Origin: Neptunomonas concharum
GTDB lineage: Bacteria > Pseudomonadota > Gammaproteobacteria > Pseudomonadales > Balneatricaceae
Assembly: GCF_008630635.1 (NCBI RefSeq)
Contig: NZ_CP043869.1
Span: forward strand, 1,488,001-1,552,000
DNA length: 64,000 bases
Direction of reading: 5' to 3'
Part shown: in pieces, positions 55,784 to 64,000 of the stretch
How the letters are laid out: each line of letters starts with the position of its first letter
Position numbering within the stretch: position 1 is the stretch's first letter
Translations under genes and position numbers: made by a program
Notes under the pieces: model-generated
Database searches by the model: none
What the model was told of the DNA's origin: nothing
The model's input: the letters and a program-made list of their open reading frames with translations, nothing else

Positions 55784-56216
55784 AGCGCTTTCCCTTCCCA
55801 CTCTTGTTGTTATTGTCTGGTCTCTATGTGGATGCGTTTTAGACCATGTGTTCACTATATCTAACAGTCTTTTTTAAAGATCGTAAAGCACAATTTACTA
55901 AAAATAATCTAAGACTTTCGGGTGAGTTGGATATGAGATTTACAGAGGAATAGCAGGGTTTTTAAGGGTTGTTCTGTATAAAATATGAAATAAATCAAGA
56001 AATAAGCGAAGGGTTAGCATGATCTAATATATAGTTAGATTAGAGACGAGAGCTGTTGGTAAATAAAATTTATTAGTAAATAAGTTGATTTTGTAAAAAA
56101 TAATGAACAATAATTCGACTATTGGATTTTTACTGATGCATGCTGTGAGTGTGCTGTAAAAAAGACAGAGAAACAATCAATCGTGAATCAAAATAAATAG
56201 AACTGAGGCCATCACA
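55784..56216. promoter_or_regulatory. AT-rich divergent promoter region with repeated ATCTAA
   Basis: These 433 bases contain no gene I can support. The region is visibly more AT-rich than its neighbours. ATCTAA occurs at 55859-55864, 55907-55912 and 56022-56027, and inverted (TTAGAT) at 56035-56040, where the last two form a palindrome with a 7-base gap. It drives the ABC operon leftward and gcdH rightward. The repeat is a candidate operator for the XRE-cupin regulator or another factor, by inference. Confidence 0.5.
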
Positions 56217-57392
56217 ATGAGTAAAGCCGCTTTCAACTGGGAAGACCCTTTCTTTATTGACCAGCAAATTTCTGAAGAGGAGCGCATGGTACGGGATGCC
56301 GCCCGTGACTACATGCAAGGACAGCTAATGCCTCGTGTTTTAGAAGCCAACCGTCATGAAACCTTCGATATTGAAATTATGAAGGAGTTGGGTGAGTTAG
56401 GTTTACTAGGTTGTACCTTACCGGAAGAGTACGGGTGCGCGGGTGCAAGTCATGTCACTTATGGTTTGGTTGCCCGTGAAGTAGAGCGAGTTGATAGCGG
56501 TTATCGTTCAGCGATGAGTGTGCAATCTTCACTGGTTATGCATCCTATCTACGCCTATGGCAGTGAAGCGCAGCGTAAAAAGTACCTTCCTAAGTTAGCA
56601 AGTGGTGAGTGGATTGGCTGTTTCGGCTTAACTGAACCTGATGCGGGGTCTGATCCGGCCGGTATGCGTACCCGTGCCACACGGGTTGACGGAGGTTATA
56701 TCCTTAAGGGCAGTAAGATGTGGATCACTAACTCCCCGGTTGCGCACGTGTTTGTCGTATGGGCCAAACTTGATGATGTGATCCGTGGATTTGTACTTGA
56801 AAAAGGGATGGAAGGGCTTTCAGCGCCAAAAATTGAAGGTAAGTTTTCACTGCGTGCTTCGATTACAGGTGAAATTGTGATGGAAGATGTATTTGTACCT
56901 GAAGAGAACCTGCTACCCAATGTAGAAGGTTTAAAAGGACCATTTGGCTGCTTAAACAAGGCGCGCTATGGCATTGCTTGGGGTGCTATGGGGGCAGCTG
57001 AGTTTTGCTGGCAGGCCGCTCGCCAATATACGCTGGACCGCAAACAATTTGGCCGACCTTTGGCACAAACTCAATTGGTTCAGAAAAAGTTGGCAGATAT
57101 GCAAACGGAGATCTCCTTGGGTTTGCAAGGTTGCTTGCGCATGGGGCAGCTAATGGATGCAGGTAATTGTCCAGTTGAGTTGATCTCGTTAATGAAACGT
57201 AACAATTGTGGCAAGGCACTGGATATCGCCCGAGTTGCTCGTGATATGCACGGTGGTAACGGTATTGCCGATGAGTTCCATGTAATCCGCCATGTGATGA
57301 ACCTTGAGGCGGTCAACACTTATGAAGGCACCCACGATATCCATGCTTTGATCTTAGGGCGTGCACAAACAGGTTTGCAGGCGTTCTTCTGA
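56217..57392 (+). CDS. gcdH: Glutaryl-CoA dehydrogenase
   Basis: This 391-residue FAD enzyme oxidises and decarboxylates glutaryl-CoA to crotonyl-CoA. The hallmark [16 protein letters not shown] and the catalytic Glu in [10 protein letters not shown] are present, and [11 protein letters not shown] lies at the FAD site. It heads gcdH-gcdG-davD-davT. The TGA stop shares a base with the next ATG. Confidence 0.96.
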   Translation: MSKAAFNWEDPFFIDQQISEEERMVRDAARDYMQGQLMPRVLEANRHETFDIEIMKELGELGLLGCTLPEEYGCAGASHVTYGLVAREVERVDSGYRSAMSVQSSLVMHPIYAYGSEAQRKKYLPKLASGEWIGCFGLTEPDAGSDPAGMRTRATRVDGGYILKGSKMWITNSPVAHVFVVWAKLDDVIRGFVLEKGMEGLSAPKIEGKFSLRASITGEIVMEDVFVPEENLLPNVEGLKGPFGCLNKARYGIAWGAMGAAEFCWQAARQYTLDRKQFGRPLAQTQLVQKKLADMQTEISLGLQGCLRMGQLMDAGNCPVELISLMKRNNCGKALDIARVARDMHGGNGIADEFHVIRHVMNLEAVNTYEGTHDIHALILGRAQTGLQAFF

Positions 57393-58609
57393 TGAGTGGC
57401 GCACTCTCACATATCCGTGTATTGGATCTGAGTCGCATTTTGGCTGGCCCATGGGCTGGTCAAATGCTGGCGGACTTTGGTGCTGAAGTCATCAAGGTTG
57501 AGCGCCCCGGAGCAGGTGATGACACCCGAAGTTGGGGCCCCCCGTTTATGCAAGGCAGTGATGGGCAAAGCAGTGAAGCGGCGTATTTTCATGCAGCGAA
57601 TCGCGGTAAGCAGTCCGTAGCGATTGATATCGCATCGACTGAAGGGCAGGAGCTAATCAAAGCATTAGTGAAGGTCAGCGATGTGGTTCTAGAAAACTAC
57701 AAAGTGGGCGGCTTAGCCAAGTACGGATTGGACTATGAGTCACTGAAGACGATCAATCCTCGCCTGATCTATTGCTCCATTACTGGATTTGGTCAGGATG
57801 GGCCAGACGCACACCGGGCAGGCTATGACTTTATGATACAAGGAATGGGAGGCCTGATGAGTGTAACCGGTGAGCCTGATGGTATGCCGATGAAAGTAGG
57901 GGTAGCGTTGGTGGATGTTATGACAGGGTTATATGCCGCCAATGCTGTTCAGGCGGCGCTCTTAAGCAGAGACCAAACTGGTAAAGGTCAGCATATTGAC
58001 TTGTCCTTGTTGGATGTCTGTGTGGCAGCCCTTGCCAATCAAGCTACCAACTACCTTGCCAGCGGAGAATCACCTGGACGACTAGGTAATGCTCATCCCA
58101 ACATTGTACCTTACCAAGCGTTTGCCACTGAAGATGGTCATATCATTCTAGCCGTGGGAAACGACCAGCAATTTACACGTTTCTGTGAGGTGGCGGGCAA
58201 GCCTGAGTTAGCGTGTATGGAGGCTTTTCAGACCAACCGCAAACGGGTTGAAAACCGAAATGCATTAATACCTCTGCTTGAACCACTTTTGCGGAAACGG
58301 ACGACCCAGACATGGCTCACGTTATTGGCTGAGGTTGGTGTCCCTTGCGGACCTATTAATACCCTTGAGCAGGTGTTTGACGAACCTCAGGTAGTGCACC
58401 GTCAAATGAAAGTCTCCCTGTCCCACAAACAAGCTGGGCAGGTACCGTCGGTTGCGAACCCTGTGAAGTTTTCAGAAACACCAATCGAATATACTCAAGC
58501 ACCGCCTATACTCGGCGAGCACAGCGAACAAGTGCTAAAGTGTTTGTTAAATATTGAAGGTGAAGATCTAGAAACTCTATGCAATCAAGGTGTTATACAA
58601 AGAGGTTAA
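57392..58609 (+). CDS. gcdG: Glutarate/succinyl-CoA CoA-transferase (CaiB/BaiF family)
   Basis: This 405-residue class III CoA-transferase activates glutarate to glutaryl-CoA. The N-terminus LDLSRILAGPWAGQMLADFGAEVIKVE, the catalytic Asp in RAGYDFMIQGMGGLMSVTG and the KGQHIDLSLLDV stretch are family hallmarks. Its position directly after gcdH points to glutarate as the substrate, as in Pseudomonas. Confidence 0.9.
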   Translation: MSGALSHIRVLDLSRILAGPWAGQMLADFGAEVIKVERPGAGDDTRSWGPPFMQGSDGQSSEAAYFHAANRGKQSVAIDIASTEGQELIKALVKVSDVVLENYKVGGLAKYGLDYESLKTINPRLIYCSITGFGQDGPDAHRAGYDFMIQGMGGLMSVTGEPDGMPMKVGVALVDVMTGLYAANAVQAALLSRDQTGKGQHIDLSLLDVCVAALANQATNYLASGESPGRLGNAHPNIVPYQAFATEDGHIILAVGNDQQFTRFCEVAGKPELACMEAFQTNRKRVENRNALIPLLEPLLRKRTTQTWLTLLAEVGVPCGPINTLEQVFDEPQVVHRQMKVSLSHKQAGQVPSVANPVKFSETPIEYTQAPPILGEHSEQVLKCLLNIEGEDLETLCNQGVIQRG

Positions 58610-58612
58610 CTT

Positions 58613-60073
58613 ATGTTATCACTAAAAGATTCTGACTTACTCAAGCAGCAAGCCTATATTAATGGTGAGTGGCAAGCCGCATTGAGTGGAAAAACGATGC
58701 CGGTCATTAATCCGGCAAACGGCGAGATTCTAGCGTATGTACCTGACATGCGTGCCGCTGAAACGCAACAAGCCATTGATGCAGCGGCAGCGGCCTTACC
58801 TTTATGGAAGAAGAAAACAGCTAAAGAACGATCTGTACTATTGCGACGCTGGTTTGATTTGATTGTCGATGCCAAAGACGATCTGGCCATGTTAATGACA
58901 GCAGAGCAAGGAAAGCCCTTAACTGAAGCGGCAGGTGAAGTACTGTACGGAGCCTCTTTTGTTGAGTGGTACGCAGAAGAGGGTAAGCGCGTCTATGGTG
59001 ACTTGATCCCATCCCATGCGGCAGATAAACGTATTATGGTCAGCCGTGAGCCGGTGGGTGTTGTCGCGGCGATTACACCGTGGAACTTCCCGAACGCCAT
59101 GATCACCCGTAAATGCGCACCTGCACTGGCTGCAGGCTGCACCATGGTGTTAAAACCCGCTGAAGATACGCCTCTCTCTGCTTTGGCGCTGATGGTATTA
59201 GCCGAGCGTGCCGGGATTCCTAAAGGAGTCATTAATGTCATAACGACAACCCAGCCAGCGGAAGTAGGGAGCGTCTTTACAGCGAGTAAAGAGGTCAGAA
59301 AACTGTCCTTTACCGGCTCGACAGCCGTCGGTAAACAGTTAATGAAACAGTGCGCAGATACCGTTAAGAAAGTATCCATGGAGTTGGGGGGCAATGCACC
59401 CTTGATCGTCTTTGATGATGCCGATCTTGATAAAGCAGTACAAGGCGCAATTATCTCCAAGTTTCGCAATGCTGGGCAAACCTGCGTGTGTGCAAATAGA
59501 GTCTTGGTGCAGGCAGGTGTCTACGACGCATTTATCGAGAAGTTCAGCGTAGCAGTACAAGCTTTATCGGTTGGGCACGGCCTACAAGGGGTTTTCGATC
59601 AAGGACCGTTAATTAATCAAGCCGCTGTCAACAAAGTATCCGAACTGCTTGAAGATGCTGTAAGCAAAGGTGCGCGCTTAGTATGTGGCGGAAACCCTCA
59701 TGAGCTGGGTGGTACCTTTTTTGAGCCGACAGTGATTGCCGATGTGGTTCCTGAGATGCGGGTATCCCGTGAAGAGATCTTTGGTCCTATTGCACCTGTC
59801 TACCGTTTTGAAACCGAAGCAGAAGCGATAGCGATGGCTAATGATACCGAGTATGGCCTCGCGGCTTACTTCTATGCCAACGACTTAGGTCGAGTATGGC
59901 GAGTCTCGGAGGGGCTTGAATATGGCATGGTTGCTGTGAATGAAGGCGTTCTGTCTACGGAAGTTGCACCCTTTGGTGGGGTGAAAGAGTCCGGTATCGG
60001 TCGGGAAGGCTCCCGTTACGGCATCGATGAATACTTAGAAATGAAATACACCCTGATCGGTGGAATTAGTTAA
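58613..60073 (+). CDS. davD: Glutarate/succinate semialdehyde dehydrogenase
   Basis: This 486-residue NAD(P)-dependent dehydrogenase oxidises glutarate semialdehyde to glutarate (or succinate semialdehyde to succinate). The general base Glu is in MELGGNAPLIVFDDAD and the catalytic Cys in NAGQTCVCANR. ITPWNFPNAMITRKCAPALAAG is the cofactor-site signature of this family. It lies between gcdG and davT, so a role in 5-aminovalerate or GABA degradation is likely. Confidence 0.93.
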   Translation: MLSLKDSDLLKQQAYINGEWQAALSGKTMPVINPANGEILAYVPDMRAAETQQAIDAAAAALPLWKKKTAKERSVLLRRWFDLIVDAKDDLAMLMTAEQGKPLTEAAGEVLYGASFVEWYAEEGKRVYGDLIPSHAADKRIMVSREPVGVVAAITPWNFPNAMITRKCAPALAAGCTMVLKPAEDTPLSALALMVLAERAGIPKGVINVITTTQPAEVGSVFTASKEVRKLSFTGSTAVGKQLMKQCADTVKKVSMELGGNAPLIVFDDADLDKAVQGAIISKFRNAGQTCVCANRVLVQAGVYDAFIEKFSVAVQALSVGHGLQGVFDQGPLINQAAVNKVSELLEDAVSKGARLVCGGNPHELGGTFFEPTVIADVVPEMRVSREEIFGPIAPVYRFETEAEAIAMANDTEYGLAAYFYANDLGRVWRVSEGLEYGMVAVNEGVLSTEVAPFGGVKESGIGREGSRYGIDEYLEMKYTLIGGIS

Positions 60074-60086
60074 CAGGAGTCACCAA

Positions 60087-61358
60087 ATGACAACTAACCA
60101 AGAGATGCAGGCGCGTCGTGAAGCCGCGGTGGCTCGGGGTGCTGCAAACATCACGCAATTTTATGCAGAAAAAGCTAGCAACGCAGAAGTGTGGGATGTC
60201 GAAGGTAATCGTTATATCGACTTTGCAGGCGGCATTGGTGTGCTAAACGTAGGCCATCTGCACCCAAAAGTGGTTGCAGCGGTAGAAAACCAGCTGCACC
60301 AACTGATGCATACCTGCTTTCATGTTATGCCTTATGAACCCTATGTAGCGCTGGCTGAAAAGCTTAATAGCATTACACCAGGAGATCATGCAAAGAAAAC
60401 GCTACTGCTCAACACAGGAGCCGAAGCGGTCGAAAACGCGGTGAAAGTAGCGCGCGCAGCCACGGGGCGTTCGGCGGTGATCGCATTTAACGGCGCTTTC
60501 CATGGGCGTACCATGATGGGGATGGCATTAACCGGCAAAGTGGCTCCCTACAAAGTGGGTTTTGGGCCTTTCCCTGCGGAGGTTTATCACGCTCCTTACC
60601 CCAATGACTATTATGGCGTGTCAGCACAAGATTCTCTGGCTGCCTTACATGGCTTGCTGAAGACCGATGTAGACCCCACCCGAGTGGCGGCCATTATTAT
60701 TGAGCCTGTGCAAGGTGAAGGTGGTTTCTATCAAGCGCCTGCTGAGTTTATGCAGGCTATTCGCGAGTTGTGCGATGAGCACGGCATCCTAATGATCGTT
60801 GATGAAGTGCAATCAGGTTTTGCCCGTACCGGTAAAATGTTTGCTATTGAACATACCGGTGTTATTCCTGATCTTATTACCATGGCGAAGAGTTTAGCCG
60901 GTGGTATGACCTTATCTGCATTAGTGGGCAAAGCGGAGCTAATGGATGCGCCGGGACCTGGCAGCGTTGGCAGCACTTATGGCGGTAGTCCAATGGCATG
61001 TGCCGCAGCGTTAGCTACGATTGAAGTAATTGAAGAAGAGGGTTTGCTGGCGCGAAGCCAAGCGGTCGGAGAACTCATTACTTCACGCTTTTTAGCAATG
61101 AAAGAGAATGGGCTTAGCTGTATCGGGCATATTCGTGCTGCCGGCGGAATGGTGGCGTGTGAATTGTTTGATACACAAGGTCAGCCTGATGCTGAAAAAG
61201 CGCGCCAGCTTGTAGCAAAAGCAACGGCTAGTGGCTTGTTATTGCTCTCTTGCGGCACCTACGGCAACACCATTCGTGTTCTGGTGCCTCTGACCGCATC
61301 GGATGCGCTGATTGAAGAAGGGCTGGATATTATGGAGCAAAGCCTGCGTAGTCTTTAA
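60087..61358 (+). CDS. davT: 5-aminovalerate/4-aminobutyrate aminotransferase
   Basis: This 423-residue class III aminotransferase moves the amino group of 5-aminovalerate or GABA to 2-oxoglutarate. The PLP Lys is in MAKSLAGGM, and NTGAEAVENAVKVAR, FHGRTMMGMALTGK and VDEVQSGFARTG are conserved. The ATG at 60087 has AGGAG upstream; the earlier in-frame start at 60060 overlaps davD. GabT and DavT cannot be separated by sequence alone, but the gcdH-gcdG context favours DavT. Confidence 0.93.
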   Translation: MTTNQEMQARREAAVARGAANITQFYAEKASNAEVWDVEGNRYIDFAGGIGVLNVGHLHPKVVAAVENQLHQLMHTCFHVMPYEPYVALAEKLNSITPGDHAKKTLLLNTGAEAVENAVKVARAATGRSAVIAFNGAFHGRTMMGMALTGKVAPYKVGFGPFPAEVYHAPYPNDYYGVSAQDSLAALHGLLKTDVDPTRVAAIIIEPVQGEGGFYQAPAEFMQAIRELCDEHGILMIVDEVQSGFARTGKMFAIEHTGVIPDLITMAKSLAGGMTLSALVGKAELMDAPGPGSVGSTYGGSPMACAAALATIEVIEEEGLLARSQAVGELITSRFLAMKENGLSCIGHIRAAGGMVACELFDTQGQPDAEKARQLVAKATASGLLLLSCGTYGNTIRVLVPLTASDALIEEGLDIMEQSLRSL

Positions 61359-61449
61359 GTCTTATGCTGGCCGATGCTATCGCTATTTTGGATGTGTCGG
61401 CCTGCATCTTTGATATACTGACCTGATAGTTTTAGAACAGGATAACCAT

Positions 61450-61992
61450 GTGGACGTAGGTGAGCGATTAAAGAAAATCCGCAAGCTTAAAGGTATCTCA
61501 CAGCGAGAGTTAGCTAAACGTGCTGGCGTGACTAACAGCACAATCTCTATGATTGAAAAAAACGGGGTCAGCCCGTCCGTCAGTTCCCTTAAGAAAATTC
61601 TGGCCTGTATACCGATTTCGATTGGTGACTTTTTTACCGTTGATCTAGACGAAATGGAACCTGAAAAAGTGGTATTTCGATCTGAAGAACAGCCGGATAT
61701 TGGTTCGGGTAACGTCAAGTTGCTGTTGGTTGGCGCCTCAGTTAAAGGGCGCACCACGGATATGCTACGGGAATATTACCCGCCAGGCGCTGATACGGGT
61801 GCAGAGATGCTGCAACACGAAGGAGAAGAGAGTGGTGTCGTACTCAAAGGTGAGATCGAGCTAACGGTTGGCTTTGATGTCTATCTACTAAAAGAAGGAG
61901 ATGGCTATTACTTTAGCAGCCATATTCCACATCGTTTCAGAAACCTCTCTGACGAAGAGTGTTATATCGTCAGTGCAAACCCCGCTAGTTGA
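61450..61992 (+). CDS. XRE-cupin transcriptional regulator (PuuR-like)
   Basis: This 180-residue regulator has an N-terminal XRE helix-turn-helix (RLKKIRKLKGISQRELAKRAGVTNSTISMIEKN, about 6-38) and a C-terminal cupin (about 105-178, with GEESGVVLKGEIEL and HIPHRFRN). PuuR, of this type, senses putrescine and controls its catabolism. The GTG at 61450 has AGGA about eight bases upstream. It lies 91 bases after davT, so it is a plausible local regulator of this polyamine/5-aminovalerate region. Confidence 0.9.
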   Translation: MDVGERLKKIRKLKGISQRELAKRAGVTNSTISMIEKNGVSPSVSSLKKILACIPISIGDFFTVDLDEMEPEKVVFRSEEQPDIGSGNVKLLLVGASVKGRTTDMLREYYPPGADTGAEMLQHEGEESGVVLKGEIELTVGFDVYLLKEGDGYYFSSHIPHRFRNLSDEECYIVSANPAS

Positions 61993-62013
61993 ATAGACAG
62001 ATCTTATAAAAAC

Positions 62014-62036
62014 GGCCACCTGAGGCCCAGGTGGCC
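62014..62036. terminator. Hairpin between the XRE-cupin gene and the convergent OMP gene
   Basis: GGCCACCT (62014-62021) pairs exactly with AGGTGGCC (62029-62036). It lies between converging genes; the T run is weak on both sides. Confidence 0.65.
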
Positions 62037-62062
62037 ATGGTTTAACATCGTATCCCGGCTTC

Positions 62063-63277
62063 TTAGAAGTAACGATCCAAGGTTAACTGGATATGGCTAT
62101 CATCATCTAAAGCTGATAAAGGATCGCGGCTGTTTTTCGCAGCGAAAAAGCGTCCATCTACACTGACTTTCCAACCACTACCGATACGGCGGCTGGCTTC
62201 TACCTGAAAGCTGGTGGAGTGGTAATCCAGATCGTGGATAAATCCGGCTAAAAACTCCGTGCTATTAGCATCATTGAGGGTGATACGAGCACCTGCTGAT
62301 ATATCATTTTGGAAAATCGCCGTGGCATCCTCACCTCGTTGATCCCAGCCATATTCCAAGAGCACGCCTAAGTCCGCATCGCTATCGGCAATACCGTAAA
62401 AGGTATACTCAAAACCCGCTTGGCTGGCCCAGTAGTGCTCCTTATCGGTATCCCGCCAGATCAACTCGGCCTTCCATAACCAACTGTTTAACGTTGCTTG
62501 CAGATCAAAACCGAACTGATTCATCTGTACATAGGTGGGCACCAGCATGGGAGATGATCCGCTTAGATCGAGGGATAGCTCAGGGGTACGCTGTGTGCCC
62601 CGAAACCAATAGGTTCCTAAATCAAAATCCCCCACAGAGTGGCTCCAACGAACGGCTAAATCGGTGTGCCACTCCTTGTTGCCTGCTTCATATCGGGCAT
62701 TATCTGTATCAACCACAAGGGGTGCTCTTAAGCGGCCCGAACGCCCCGCAAAGGTTTGCTCACGAAAGCCCGGTAATAGGTAAAGATCCACAATCCCCCA
62801 ATCCCGAACTAGGGAAAGGTTGATCATCGGTTGGCCGAGTTTATCCTCACTATCGATATCTTCAACGGCGTCGCTTTGGTTGATAACATCGACTAAGTGC
62901 TGGAACTCTGTGACTCCCCAGAACACCTTGCGTAATCCACTACGCAGCTCCCAGCCGTCCCCTAGATGAGTCCAGCTAAGTTCACGGATATCAGCGTGAG
63001 TACGCTGATTGTCCTGCTGATCAAGGCGGAAAAACGGCTTAAAGGTGACGGCATCCCCCCCATTATTCATTGCCCAATACATATCGGGCTCAAGGGCTAA
63101 TGAAAGTGCGCCACGCCCACTATGCTGACCTTCGTAAGCGGGGCTCTCCAGAAAACCACGGGCTTCTAAAGAGAGCTTCCCTGATAGCTCAAACTCAACC
63201 TCGGAATCTGCCGTCACCGAACAGGAGAATAACGAGCCGAGCAATACGGTACAAAGCTGTGTATTGATCGACTTCAT
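62063..63277 (-). CDS. Outer-membrane beta-barrel protein, unknown substrate
   Basis: This 404-residue exported protein has a signal peptide (about 1-23). After it come many alternating strands typical of a barrel, such as WELRSGLRKVFWGVTEF, DLGTYWFRG and LGVLLEYGWDQRG, and a C-terminal Phe (DRYF) as in outer-membrane porins. It ends one base before the LolA-like gene, so the two are co-transcribed. It resembles proteins paired with RND-type lipid exporters, but I cannot name it more closely. Confidence 0.8.
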   Translation of the reverse strand: MKSINTQLCTVLLGSLFSCSVTADSEVEFELSGKLSLEARGFLESPAYEGQHSGRGALSLALEPDMYWAMNNGGDAVTFKPFFRLDQQDNQRTHADIRELSWTHLGDGWELRSGLRKVFWGVTEFQHLVDVINQSDAVEDIDSEDKLGQPMINLSLVRDWGIVDLYLLPGFREQTFAGRSGRLRAPLVVDTDNARYEAGNKEWHTDLAVRWSHSVGDFDLGTYWFRGTQRTPELSLDLSGSSPMLVPTYVQMNQFGFDLQATLNSWLWKAELIWRDTDKEHYWASQAGFEYTFYGIADSDADLGVLLEYGWDQRGEDATAIFQNDISAGARITLNDANSTEFLAGFIHDLDYHSTSFQVEASRRIGSGWKVSVDGRFFAAKNSRDPLSALDDDSHIQLTLDRYF

Positions 63278-63278
63278 A

Positions 63279-64000
63279 TTAGCGTGCTCGCTTCAAGGAG
63301 TTCTTATTGAAGTCTGAGTCATCTAAGCCTGTACTGAACTGGTAATCTTTCCAGCGCAGGTCGGTGCTTTTTTTGCTCTGGTGGTTTTCCATCTTCATCA
63401 GATCAGGGCGCCAGTGTTTGTTTAGGTACTGCTGGTAGTCATGGTAAGTCAGGGTTTTTAGCAAAGCGTCTTTACGATCATAAAAAACAACCTTCTGTAA
63501 GCGCAGCTCTCTCTGGTCAACCCATACCACACGTCGGGTATAACCGGAGTATTGGTCGACCGGGTATTGCTCGATGACATGGCACTGCTCTGCGCCACAG
63601 GCCTCTTCGCGCAGGTATTTATAGGTGTATTTCTCGATTTCAAACGAAGTCAGATCTTCATAAGCAAACTCTGACCCCATAAAAGGGCCGGACTTATTGC
63701 GTGATGCAATACGTTTGACACGCTTTAACGCAGGTAGATAAAGCCATTGATCATCTGCGCCCACGGGGTGAGAAAAGCTTAAAAACGCCGTGCCTTTTAC
63801 ATCCAGTGGCTTATCAAAAATACTCAAGCTTTTGTCGCCATCATTTGCCATTTCCAAAGACTTCAGACGAATCTCGCGGATGCTTTCTTCACCTTGGCTA
63901 TTGCGAAGTATCATGACCATTTCAGCTTGAAGGTCTTTCCAGCCATCATCCTTAACTTTTGTATCCTGAGAGATACGTAGGCCTTTTTCCTCTGCCGTCT
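63279..64000 (-). CDS. LolA-like outer-membrane lipoprotein-sorting protein, C-terminal part
   Basis: The gene continues beyond the right edge: the frame stays open to 64000 and reads AEEKGLRISQDTKVKDDGW before the internal Met at 63920. At least 240 residues are present. The hydrophobic-pocket fold is indicated by SFSHPVGADDQWLYLPALKRVKRIAS, then GSEFAYEDL and WVDQRELRLQKVVFYDRK. Such LolA-like proteins often accompany MMPL/RND exporters. It is followed after one base by the barrel protein gene. Confidence 0.85.
   Translation of the reverse strand, partial: TAEEKGLRISQDTKVKDDGWKDLQAEMVMILRNSQGEESIREIRLKSLEMANDGDKSLSIFDKPLDVKGTAFLSFSHPVGADDQWLYLPALKRVKRIASRNKSGPFMGSEFAYEDLTSFEIEKYTYKYLREEACGAEQCHVIEQYPVDQYSGYTRRVVWVDQRELRLQKVVFYDRKDALLKTLTYHDYQQYLNKHWRPDLMKMENHQSKKSTDLRWKDYQFSTGLDDSDFNKNSLKRAR

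Noticed and set aside
58993-59469. Long minus-strand open frame inside davD
   Set aside because: It lies wholly antisense to a clear dehydrogenase gene and has no ribosome site or family resemblance.
61388-61419. Sigma-70 promoter for the XRE-cupin gene (TTGGAT and TATACT)
   Set aside because: The spacing of 20 bases is too long and both boxes are imperfect, so it is not listed as a feature.
1-64000. Prophage, insertion sequences, CRISPR arrays or toxin-antitoxin pairs
   Set aside because: No transposase, integrase, phage structural gene, direct-repeat array or toxin-antitoxin pair was recognised in either strand.

Overview
The window reads as a chromosomal segment of a marine gammaproteobacterium. 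The best guess is the Oceanospirillales (Neptunomonas/Neptuniibacter/Amphritea-like), inferred from gene content and protein flavour only. Conserved gammaproteobacterial neighbourhoods support this: purM-purN divergent from DUF2066-perM-hda, bepA-tusA-perM-like-bcp-dapA-bamC, and lon-hupB-ppiD. I see no prophage, insertion sequence, CRISPR array, rRNA or integration site. One tRNA (Asp) is present.

Layout. (1) 1-6941: a branched-chain amino acid module. A partial isovaleryl-CoA dehydrogenase gene and its MerR regulator liuR are divergent from a complete Liv ABC transporter (livG-F-K-H-M) followed by a thiolase. The same 7-2-7 palindrome lies in front of liuR, livG and the thiolase, so LiuR probably controls uptake and degradation together. 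A strong hairpin terminator sits between livK and livH. (2) 6947-13110: mltA, an EF-hand-like acidic protein, a small secreted protein, yfcL, a DUF3108 protein and purN/purM. (3) 13247-24632: housekeeping and RNA-modification genes (perM, hda, an RluA-family synthase, tcdA, arfB, trhO, a SpoU methyltransferase), a degenerate GGDEF protein, rarD and hisC. (4) 24629-27285: a somewhat atypical trpBA pair divergent from a TetR regulator across a near-perfect palindrome. (5) 27371-31684: a bacteriohemerythrin gene divergent from hyaABC. The hya genes encode a membrane-bound [NiFe] uptake hydrogenase with the six-cysteine proximal-cluster signature of oxygen-tolerant enzymes. No maturation genes are in the window. 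(6) 31733-50044: envelope biogenesis (bepA, bamC, ppiD), dapA, bcp, rluA, rlmD, trpD2, a CPA2 antiporter, nfuA, lon, hupB, tRNA-Asp and a FabH-like synthase. (7) 50192-61992: a LysR gene without a canonical start codon, then a polyamine-type ABC transporter divergent from gcdH-gcdG-davD-davT, with an XRE-cupin regulator at the end. Together these would import and degrade a linear omega-amino acid or polyamine (5-aminovalerate/GABA, then glutarate, then glutaryl-CoA). (8) 62063-64000: an outer-membrane barrel protein and a partial LolA-like protein.

No wholly new multi-gene system is evident. The most interesting signals are the LiuR-linked transporter regulon with its internal terminator, the oxygen-tolerant hydrogenase beside a hemerythrin, the TetR/trpBA unit, the degenerate GGDEF protein, the LysR gene starting on ATC, and a few orphan proteins.
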